In this document: piece by piece, positions 57,770-64,000 of the stretch
How positions within the stretch are numbered: the stretch's first letter is position 1
Layout of the letters: each line of letters begins with the position of its first letter
NCBI GenBank assembly: GCA_910579265.1
Contig: CAJTTE010000002.1
Coordinates: 163,542-227,541, forward strand
Length of the DNA: 64,000 nucleotides
DNA from: an uncultured Ruminiclostridium sp.
GTDB taxonomy: Bacteria; Bacillota; Clostridia; Oscillospirales; Ruminococcaceae
Reading direction: 5' to 3'
Program-made: the position numbers and the translations under genes
Notes under the pieces: generated by a model
Told to the model about the DNA's origin: nothing
Seen by the model: only the letters and a program-made list of their open reading frames with translations
Databases searched by the model: none

Positions 57770-58747
57770 TCAGTTCCTTCTTTCTTTGATTTGTTTATAT
57801 TTTTCCAAAAAGGGTATCTCTTTTACCTGAAAGCATTTTCTGTTAAGATATTCCAGGATTCCGCCCTCTGTTTTAAAATCAAACATAAGCTTATAGCTGC
57901 AAAGTGCCTGCATTTTAAAACCGTATTTAACATTGATCCTGTTGCTGCCGTATTTTCCGTCTCCAAGCAAAGGGCAGCCTATATAGGCCATATGTGCTCT
58001 GATTTGATGCGTACGTCCTGTCAATAGGTCGATCTCTGCGAGGGTGAGTTCTCCGAAGCTTTCAAGGACCTTGTACTTAGTTTTTATCGTAAGATTATCC
58101 GAAGTTTTTCTGTTGCTGATCCGGACCTGATTGGTATTCTGATCCTTTTCAAGAAAAGCTGTCAGAATATCCTCGCTTTTGGGCGGTTTGCCCGTAAGAA
58201 TGCATATATATTTTTTTATGAGTTCGCGGTTTTTTATTTTTTCGTTAAGGATCCGGAGCGCCTCGGCGTTTTTAGCCGAAATAACGATGCCGCAGGTGTT
58301 TCTGTCTATTCTGTTGCAAAGGGCGGGTGCAAAACAGTGTTCGCTTTGCGGTTCATATTCTCCCTTAAGATATAAATATTTTTTTATTCTGTTTATCAAT
58401 GTATCGACGCTATTTTCATTATCGGAGTGAACGATAAGCCCCTGCTCCTTATCGGAAAGCAGTATGTTTTCATCCTCGTATACAATGGACAGACCGTCTC
58501 CCGCAGCCATAAAATCATATTCGTCGGTCTGCCTGACCTCTATCATCGAATCCGGGAAAAACAATCTGAGGCGGTCACCCTTTACAAGACGGTAAGCCGC
58601 TTCTGAACGGCTTCCGTTTACTCTGACGTCCTTATTCCTGACAGCCTTGTTTATCGTTCCTGTTTTAAGTTCGGGAAACATTTTCATAAGAAACCGGTCG
58701 AGCCGTTGTCCGGAATCGTTTGCACCTATAATGATTTCTTTTTTCAT
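57770..58747 (-). CDS. RluA family pseudouridine synthase
   Basis: A 325-residue RNA pseudouridine synthase. Residues 10-65 form an S4 RNA-binding domain (SGQRLDRFLMKMFP, DVRVNGSRS). The catalytic motif is LCNRIDRNTCGIVI (about residues 143-156) with the active Asp, and a later LLTGRTHQIRAHMAYIGCPLLGD closes the site (quoted in part). It targets uridines in rRNA or tRNA (RluC/RluD-like); the exact position is unknown. Its ATG overlaps the stop of the 72-residue ORF (ATGA). Confidence 0.92.
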   Translation of the reverse strand: MKKEIIIGANDSGQRLDRFLMKMFPELKTGTINKAVRNKDVRVNGSRSEAAYRLVKGDRLRLFFPDSMIEVRQTDEYDFMAAGDGLSIVYEDENILLSDKEQGLIVHSDNENSVDTLINRIKKYLYLKGEYEPQSEHCFAPALCNRIDRNTCGIVISAKNAEALRILNEKIKNRELIKKYICILTGKPPKSEDILTAFLEKDQNTNQVRISNRKTSDNLTIKTKYKVLESFGELTLAEIDLLTGRTHQIRAHMAYIGCPLLGDGKYGSNRINVKYGFKMQALCSYKLMFDFKTEGGILEYLNRKCFQVKEIPFLEKYKQIKERRN

Positions 58748-58962
58748 CTTTGTATACGTATAAAACCGAATTTCTTGAAATGCTTGACAGCTTCGTTGAA
58801 AAATTCGTTTGCATTGGAGCAGTGGTCGCCTACGTCCTCAAGCGACTGCTTGGCGTCCGTCCATCTTCTGTCCGCATCGTTATCTTGTTCCATATCACAG
58901 AACCAAACCTGATTTTGCCAGGTACCGAAAGCAAGATCTATTATATATACATTTTCAGCCAT
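58744..58962 (-). CDS. 72-residue protein of unknown function between ddl and pseudouridine synthase
   Basis: A small acidic protein (MAENVYIIDLAFGTWQNQ, VWFCDMEQDND, then CSNANEFFNEAVKHFKKFG). GGGAGG within the end of ddl is its ribosome binding site. It overlaps ddl by 8 bases and the rluA-type gene by 4, so all three are translated as a unit. The C-terminal half looks helical. Family not recognised. Aromatic and acidic content suggests a folded soluble protein. Confidence 0.75.
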   Translation of the reverse strand: MAENVYIIDLAFGTWQNQVWFCDMEQDNDADRRWTDAKQSLEDVGDHCSNANEFFNEAVKHFKKFGFIRIQR

Positions 58963-60148
58963 TAAGCTTGCCTCCCTTTGTTCCGCCGAGCTTAGCCTCA
59001 GCCAGTATGTTTGATTTAAAGGTAAAGTTCAGGTTTTTAAGCTCACGGTCTCTTTTTAACGCCAGAGACACCATTTTATCCAGAAGCTGCGGATATTTTA
59101 TTCTTAGAGGCTCCCAAAGATAAAATGCGAGGCTTCCCGGTATAGTGTTTATCTCGTTGAGATAGACCTTGTTGTCTTGGGTATCTATCATAAAATCGAT
59201 TCTTGAAACTCCGCTGCATCCGAGGCACTGAAAAGCTCTTACCGAAAGCTCGCGTATCTCGTTTCTCATCTCATCTGAAATATCTGCGGGAATTTTTCTT
59301 TTAAGCGAAGCCATTCCGCCGGATTTTGATCCGTTTTTTGCTCCTGCGGAATACTTATCCTCGAAACTGAGTATTTCGTCGCTGCCGAAGGGCTCTTCGC
59401 ATTCGCTGGCTTCCGCGCTGTCCGTATCTCCGCATACTGAGCAGTTTATTTCCCTCAGATTAACGATAGCTCTTTCAACAAGCACCTTTCCTGAAAAGCT
59501 GAAGGCATGGTCAAGAGCTTCGCTTAGCTCTTCATCGTTTCTTCCCACCTTAATGCCGACGCTTGAACCTAAATTGACCGGCTTTACTACTGCCGGCAGT
59601 CCGATCCTCTCCTTTATCTGAGCAATGATTCCATCGGGATTATTCGAATACTTTGAGGCGGTTACGACAACACAGTCTAAAACCGGTATCCCGTTGTCTT
59701 TGAATACCGCTTTCATAACATATTTATCCATGCCTACGGCTGAGGAAACCACATCACAGCCCGCATAGGGAATATTAAGTGTATGAAAAAATCCCTGTAA
59801 TGCTCCGTCTTCCACATTTGTTCCGTGTACAACGGGAAAAGCAACGTCTATCTCATTAACGGTGCTGTCCCCGAATTTTTTCATAGGATAACGTACAAGC
59901 TTTGTTTTATTTCCTTCGTTTACAATAACGATCCGGATGCTCTTTCTTAAAAGGGCGGGAATATCGCGGTATTCTTCGATTTTTCCCGCATATTCACCTG
60001 TATAAAGCTCGTTTTCCTTTGTGATGTAAACGGGTATTACTTCATATTTGCCGCGGTCGAAGGCGTTGATAGCCTGAATTGCCGAGATTATTGACACCTC
60101 GTGTTCAACGCTTTTTCCGCCGAAAAAAACTCCTACTCTGATTTTCAT
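58955..60148 (-). CDS. ddl: D-alanine--D-alanine ligase
   Basis: A 397-residue ATP-grasp ligase that makes the D-Ala-D-Ala end of the peptidoglycan stem. Visible: GVFFGGKSVEHEVSIISAIQ at the start, FPVVHGTNVEDGALQGFF, KPVNLGSSVGIKV, INCSVCGD and VSRIDFMID...VYLNEINTIPGSLAFYLWEP at the active site (quoted in parts). An acidic insert near residues 240-265 (SAEASECEEPFGSDE) is common in Clostridia. It is 27 bases after the epimerase gene and overlaps the 72-residue ORF. It also complements a MurF-type ligase in the window. Confidence 0.96.
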   Translation of the reverse strand: MKIRVGVFFGGKSVEHEVSIISAIQAINAFDRGKYEVIPVYITKENELYTGEYAGKIEEYRDIPALLRKSIRIVIVNEGNKTKLVRYPMKKFGDSTVNEIDVAFPVVHGTNVEDGALQGFFHTLNIPYAGCDVVSSAVGMDKYVMKAVFKDNGIPVLDCVVVTASKYSNNPDGIIAQIKERIGLPAVVKPVNLGSSVGIKVGRNDEELSEALDHAFSFSGKVLVERAIVNLREINCSVCGDTDSAEASECEEPFGSDEILSFEDKYSAGAKNGSKSGGMASLKRKIPADISDEMRNEIRELSVRAFQCLGCSGVSRIDFMIDTQDNKVYLNEINTIPGSLAFYLWEPLRIKYPQLLDKMVSLALKRDRELKNLNFTFKSNILAEAKLGGTKGGKLNG

Positions 60149-60175
60149 AAGCTATTCCTTTCAAGATTGATTTTA

Positions 60176-61078
60176 TTAAAAGTTTAAATTTTTGTCTATA
60201 TAATCAAGCAGCGGTTTTTTATTGATCTGATCCCCGTTGTCCCTATACCAGTCAAAGGATTCTTTCAAACCTTCACATAATGGTTTTACGTCTTTCATTG
60301 ATTCGTACTGCTTGGATACGTCAAGGCTGTATTCGTAGTTGTAAAAGCAAAAATACTTTCTTTGCTCCGTATCATCGTATACGTTTACAAATTCGGGATT
60401 TTTGCCGGCAATACCGTAACAGATCCGGACCCATTCTCTGACCGGAACGGTATCCTTGTTACCGACGTTGAATATGTGCTGCGAGGGTTTGTTTTTTAGC
60501 AATATATCGATAAATCGGCATAGATCGTGTATATGAAAAAACTGAAGCATCATTTTTCCGTCTCCCGGCAGAAAAAATCTTCGCCCGCTCAGCGCACAGT
60601 CGAAAACAAAGGCTTCCCTGTACAAATTGTTCATTGGACCGTATAAATAAGGAGGGCGGAGAACATAGGCGTTCGGGTTTCTTTTTATCAGCGCGGCTTC
60701 CGCTTTTATTTTATCGGTTCCGTACTTGCCCCAGTATTTATTGATACCCAATTCGGTATCTTCTTTGAACGGCGGTGTGGAATATTCGGGGTATACGGCG
60801 CTTGAACTGATCAGAATATATTCTCCGTAATCATTTAAAGCGTCAAGCAGCAGGTTTACGTCGTCGGAATTATATGCGGTATCTATAACAACGTCAAAGG
60901 AAATATTGCGAAGAGCCTCTCCTATACTGTGTCTGTCAGCCTTAATAAGCTTTACTCCCTCGGATTGCTTCTTGCTTCCTCTGTTGAGCGCATATACTTC
61001 ACACCCGCATGAAACATAATATTCCGCAATATATCTGCTTACGAACGTTGTTCCGCCCGTTACGAGAATTTTTTTCAC
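60176..61078 (-). CDS. NAD-dependent epimerase/dehydratase
   Basis: A 300-residue extended SDR protein. I start it at GTG 61078, which has GGAG 8 bases upstream and gives the expected KKILVTGGTTFVSRYIAEYY Rossmann start; the longer frame upstream is repeat E sequence. The catalytic pair is YGTDK (YxxxK) after SSSAVYPE. ADRHSIGEALRNISFDVVIDTAYN is the typical second cofactor half, and NVGNKDTVPVREWVRICY is the substrate end (quoted in parts). It resembles the bacterial epimerases that act on nucleotide sugars, but the substrate is not known. It is first in an operon with ddl. Confidence 0.85.
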   Translation of the reverse strand: MKKILVTGGTTFVSRYIAEYYVSCGCEVYALNRGSKKQSEGVKLIKADRHSIGEALRNISFDVVIDTAYNSDDVNLLLDALNDYGEYILISSSAVYPEYSTPPFKEDTELGINKYWGKYGTDKIKAEAALIKRNPNAYVLRPPYLYGPMNNLYREAFVFDCALSGRRFFLPGDGKMMLQFFHIHDLCRFIDILLKNKPSQHIFNVGNKDTVPVREWVRICYGIAGKNPEFVNVYDDTEQRKYFCFYNYEYSLDVSKQYESMKDVKPLCEGLKESFDWYRDNGDQINKKPLLDYIDKNLNF

Positions 61079-61110
61079 TATTGTTTCTCCAAAATATTTA
61101 ATTTTTTTAG

Positions 61111-61276
61111 TAGGGCGTTTCACATCCGACGGAATACTTGGATTTCGTGTCGGAATTTTCGCAGAAAAAGGCGAAAATACGCAGGCGTACTGTATGTACT
61201 TCAAGAATTTTTCGACGAAGCTATGCGGAAATTCCGCCGAATGACGGGTGTTGAGCGTTAATGTGGATACGCCCTA
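61111..61276. repeat. Repeat family E (MITE-like), single copy
   Basis: 166 bp between TA dinucleotides with ends TAGGGCGTTTCACAT and, reverse complemented, TAGGGCGTATCCACAT. Interior segments form two further hairpins (GACGGAATACTTGGATTTCGTGTCGGAA; GCGGAAATTCCGC, quoted in parts). The left edge is 33 bases upstream of the epimerase start, and the right edge supplies the TAG stop of the methyltransferase gene. The ends resemble those of family A (TAGRGCGTATC). Confidence 0.72.
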
Positions 61277-61882
61277 AATAGGACTTGTTTTTTCGGCACA
61301 AAAAATATATGCTGATTCCGTTTCGGTAAAACTATCCGTTATCATTCCCGCGTTTTCAATAAAGGCGGAAATGTCCTTCGGATTGTCCGGAAATATTTCA
61401 ATTTTGCTTATCCCGGTGTCAATATGCTTATCTTGATTTTTATCAATTGATAAAACAAACCTGCCTCCGTCTGAAAGAAGTGCCGCCGCCTTGTGGATTG
61501 CCGCTTGTTTGTCTTTTATGTGCATAAATGTTAAGGAAGAATATATTACGTCAAAAGAACATGTAAAGCTGTAAGACAGAAAATCCCCCGTGATCAGTGA
61601 AACATTATCATATTCTTTTAGATTTTCTGCGGCTCTGTTAATTGTTTTGGGAGAAATATCTATTCCGCAGAACCTGCCGCAAAGGGGTGCGGTACGTATG
61701 GCAAGCCTTCCCGTACCTATCCCGATTTCAAGAACCGACATTTGTTTATTAAGCTTTAGCTTGCTCAGAAATTCATTTCCGTCCCACTTATCCATATAAG
61801 CCTTAAGAGGTTCGGGGTCACGTACAGGGTCATTGTTTTCGTCTATCAGCTTGTCATAATGCCTGATAATGTTTTCATTCAT
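61274..61882 (-). CDS. Class I SAM-dependent methyltransferase
   Basis: A 202-residue methyltransferase. Motif I is VLEIGIGTGRLAI (about residues 50-62), motif II CGIDISPKTINRA with the ribose-binding Asp, motif III SLITGDFLSYSF, then FDVIYSSLTFMHIKD and GGRFVLSIDKN. The substrate is unknown. The TAG stop is the edge of repeat E, so the last residues (KTSPI) may not be original. AAGGTAATTCTGTC precedes the ATG. Confidence 0.86.
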   Translation of the reverse strand: MNENIIRHYDKLIDENNDPVRDPEPLKAYMDKWDGNEFLSKLKLNKQMSVLEIGIGTGRLAIRTAPLCGRFCGIDISPKTINRAAENLKEYDNVSLITGDFLSYSFTCSFDVIYSSLTFMHIKDKQAAIHKAAALLSDGGRFVLSIDKNQDKHIDTGISKIEIFPDNPKDISAFIENAGMITDSFTETESAYIFCAEKTSPI

Positions 61883-62153
61883 GACAGAATTACCTTATTT
61901 TTCCAAAAACTTTAAAGAGGCTTGATACTGATTTCCGATTAAAATCAGACAAATCCAACGACCGGAGCGCCTCTACTCTGCGTCAGTCCTCCTTAAAATA
62001 TCCGCATATTACTGCATCGGGACTTCCTTGATCAGGAACGCTCCGCCCGCCGCCTTTGTCTACTTTTAATTGGGAATTTGTATGAGTTGAAAAGCCTGAG
62101 ATCCGGCGGGGATTTTATCCCGACCGGAAATAGGCGGAAACATTATGCGGCGG
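61883..62153. other. Gene-free stretch with an inverted GGAGCG pair
   Basis: About 270 bases. CGGAGCG (61963-61969) and CGCTCCG (62039-62045) bracket a segment of about 70 bases, possibly a further small repeat or a long hairpin. No gene seen. Confidence 0.35.
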
Positions 62154-62582
62154 TTATATTATCGATTCCATCTGAATATAAAGTCCCTGGCGGAACGTTA
62201 TTTCGAAGCCGAGACTTTTATATAACGAAACGGCTGGCTCGAGAGTTATTCGGGTATCCAAATACAGCTTGCGGCAGCCCTGAGCCCTTGCGTGATCCTT
62301 TAATACGTTAAACAGCTGTTTGGATATTCCTTTTCCTCGGTGATCCTTCCGTATAAACAACCGCTTGACCTCTCCGGAATCGGGATTTTTTTTACGGTAA
62401 GCGATACATCCTATCGGTTGATCCTGTTCATATGCGATCCAGACATTTTCTATATTTTCACTTACATCGTATCTTGTGTAGTACGCTTTGTCTTCGCCGA
62501 GAAAATCAAGCATAAAATCGTCATGCTCGGAAAAAAGCCGTAAAACCGACTGCTCCGAGACCTTTGCCGGGAGAATGTTCAT
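62154..62582 (-). CDS. GNAT family N-acetyltransferase
   Basis: A 142-residue GNAT enzyme. Motif A: VKRLFIRKDHRGKGISKQLF (about residues 73-92); motif B: KLYLDTRITLEPAVSLYKSLGFE. The N-terminal RLFSEHDDFMLDFLGEDKAYY is the typical first helix region. The acceptor is unknown. GAAAGGAATTAC precedes the ATG. It lies 40 bases after the MurF-like gene and may share its transcript. Confidence 0.87.
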   Translation of the reverse strand: MNILPAKVSEQSVLRLFSEHDDFMLDFLGEDKAYYTRYDVSENIENVWIAYEQDQPIGCIAYRKKNPDSGEVKRLFIRKDHRGKGISKQLFNVLKDHARAQGCRKLYLDTRITLEPAVSLYKSLGFEITFRQGLYIQMESII

Positions 62583-62622
62583 TTTTGTAATTCCTTTCGT
62601 TTGTCGGAACAGCTCTTACATT

Positions 62623-64000
62623 TCAGTAATTGTCCGGCAAATCGTTCTCCAGTAATATTATTTTTTTTGCTCCCCCTGTTTTCAGCATATCGCATTTGGA
62701 TAGCGCTTCTTTAAGGTTTTTGGCAACAAAGGTTTTATCATCCGGATAGCCGGCTTCCCTTAATCCGTCGACAATGGGCTCGGCTTGCTTTTCCCCTACG
62801 GCAATAACAAAGTCGCATACTTCCGCCGCCTGCCTTCCGAATGCCTTATTGAGCTCGTATTCCTTTTCACCGAGCTCCACCATTCCCGGTGAAACGAGAA
62901 TCTTATATCCTTCCATCAGTCCCAGTGCGTCCAAAGCTGCCTTTGCTCCCGAAGGGTTGCTGTTGAAAGCGTCGTCAATAATTACGGAAGCTCCCTTGTC
63001 GACTATCTCCATACGGTGGGGGACCGCTTCAAGTCTTCTCACAGGTATTTTAAGCTCGCTGAAGGATACTCCCATCGTATTTGAAACCGCAATTGCACCC
63101 AAAATATTCTGAACGTTATGAGTACCGATAAGCTTGGTGGAAAAGTCCGCGCTTTCTTCACCGTGATGAACGGTAAAGGACGTTCCCTTTACGGAGACCG
63201 AAACATTGTCGGCATAATAATCATAATCGCTTGAAAAACCGTAGGAAACAACGTTTTTATCGGTTTTCCGGTTTCTGATCAGCTCGTTGTCATAGTTAAG
63301 AAATACCGTACCGTCGGTTATACAGTCTGAAATTTCGAATTTTGTCCTGATGATATTTTCAACGGATTTGAAGGTCTCAAGGTGCTGTTCTCCGATCGAA
63401 GTTATCATGGAGTGCTTAGGATGAACGATATCGCATATCTCCTTGATCTCTCCTACGCCCTTTGCTCCCATCTCGCAGATGAAATAATCATAGGTGGCGT
63501 TAAGAGAGCCTCTCACCGTTTTTACGACGCCCATGGTTGTATTATAGCTTTCCGGTGTCATCAACACATTGTATTTGGCTGAAAGAAGCTTGTTTAAATA
63601 AAACTTTGTGGAGGTTTTTCCGTAGCTTCCCGTTATTCCGATTGTGATCAGATTCGGAAGCTCGTTTATTATGCGCTTGGCATCGTTGATATAGTGATCG
63701 TTTACGGCTTTTTCTATGGGTTTATTGATAACATTGGCTATCATTGGCATAAACAGCGAAAAAATCTGCCACAGGCAAAGAACAAAAACATTAAGCCCGT
63801 TTTCAAACAAAAAGATCATGGAAAGGGCGCACACTGCCCCGTAAAAAACTATACTTGTCGCGCACATTCTTATGACCCGGGGAGTAAACACTAATTTTTT
63901 TTTGGCAGGCTGTTTTCTTTTGCAGAAAAGGAGTCCGATTATCAAAAGTCCGCAGCAAACCAATAGGTTTGTAGTCATATAAGAGTAAAAGGCGCCGTTG
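62623..64000 (-). CDS. MurF-like Mur ligase with membrane N-terminus (5' end outside window)
   Basis: The frame runs off the window end: codons for NGAFYSY precede the Met at 63978, so the start lies beyond 64000. The visible part is about 458 residues. The first 110 are hydrophobic with about three membrane spans (LLVCCGLLIIGLLFC, VFYGAVCALSMIFLF). The Mur ligase body follows: P-loop GITGSYGKTSTKFYL, CEMGAKGVGEI, GTHNVQNILGAIAVS, PHRMEIV and DDAFNSNPSGAKAAL, the last two strongly MurF-like. MurF adds D-Ala-D-Ala to the UDP-muramyl tripeptide, which would fit ddl nearby. The membrane anchor is unusual for MurF, and a different Mur-type substrate is possible. Confidence 0.82.
   Translation of the reverse strand, partial: NGAFYSYMTTNLLVCCGLLIIGLLFCKRKQPAKKKLVFTPRVIRMCATSIVFYGAVCALSMIFLFENGLNVFVLCLWQIFSLFMPMIANVINKPIEKAVNDHYINDAKRIINELPNLITIGITGSYGKTSTKFYLNKLLSAKYNVLMTPESYNTTMGVVKTVRGSLNATYDYFICEMGAKGVGEIKEICDIVHPKHSMITSIGEQHLETFKSVENIIRTKFEISDCITDGTVFLNYDNELIRNRKTDKNVVSYGFSSDYDYYADNVSVSVKGTSFTVHHGEESADFSTKLIGTHNVQNILGAIAVSNTMGVSFSELKIPVRRLEAVPHRMEIVDKGASVIIDDAFNSNPSGAKAALDALGLMEGYKILVSPGMVELGEKEYELNKAFGRQAAEVCDFVIAVGEKQAEPIVDGLREAGYPDDKTFVAKNLKEALSKCDMLKTGGAKKIILLENDLPDNY

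Noticed and set aside
61079..61204. N-terminal extension of the epimerase reading frame
   Set aside because: These codons are repeat E sequence; the GTG at 61078 has a good ribosome binding site and gives the standard Rossmann start.
62078..62311. Plus-strand ORF of 77 codons
   Set aside because: It is antisense to the well-supported GNAT gene and starts with TTG without a ribosome binding site.

Overview
The window looks like chromosome from a low-to-moderate G+C Firmicute of class Clostridia, most likely an Oscillospiraceae/Ruminococcus-type gut bacterium. The evidence is gene content, strong AGGAGG-type ribosome binding sites, TTGACA/TATAAT promoters, the Firmicute L27 N-terminal extension with its Prp protease, paired YmfF/YmfH-type M16 peptidases, and secreted GH5 mannanase lipoproteins. 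The taxon is inferred from gene content only. I see no tRNA, rRNA, CRISPR array, prophage or complete transposase gene.

Layout: 0.7-2.1 kb DUF402 plus nucleoside phosphorylase; 2.9-5.7 kb aminotransferase and trpS; 6-11 kb an ABC exporter / DUF1854 / ABC exporter set in which both transporters carry a zinc ribbon; 11.3-13.9 kb a YczE-type membrane protein divergent from a GGDEF-EAL protein; 14.8-16 kb YxeA, a GT51 glycosyltransferase and a 29-residue membrane peptide; 16-18.5 kb a LuxE/LuxC-like pair; 18.8-22.4 kb ferredoxin, obgE, mrnC, yitT, yebC on the minus strand; 24.5-25.8 kb rplU-prp-rpmA with its leader; 25.8-33 kb rmuC, Nudix, folD, lgt and two M16 proteins; 33.6-34 kb a gene-free locus with an excellent promoter-terminator pair that probably makes a small RNA; 35-39 kb ychF, zapA, U32 peptidase; 39.5-45.2 kb two related mannanases and fucI; 46-49.5 kb accessory genes (kinase, acetyltransferase, EamA); 49.6-55 kb purL and mtaB; 55-56.5 kb two HPr-like proteins lacking the active histidine, then an RNHCP protein; 56.5-61 kb an overlapping operon (epimerase, ddl, a 72-residue ORF, rluA-type synthase, apgM); the window ends inside a MurF-like ligase.

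The most striking non-coding feature is the number of short repeats with terminal inverted repeats. I can separate at least six families, here called A to F, in about 20 copies of 80-215 bp. They look like non-autonomous MITE-type elements. Several abut or disrupt genes: they supply stop codons (DUF3795, kinase, methyltransferase), truncate small genes (2.1-2.4 kb and 41.4 kb), or place a Shine-Dalgarno sequence exactly in front of an ATG (family F). Other items worth attention are the sRNA candidate with an anti-Shine-Dalgarno tract, two short leader ORFs each followed by a hairpin and a second gene, and the coupled 29-residue membrane peptide. All coordinates and motifs were read by eye; no alignment, folding or database search was run.
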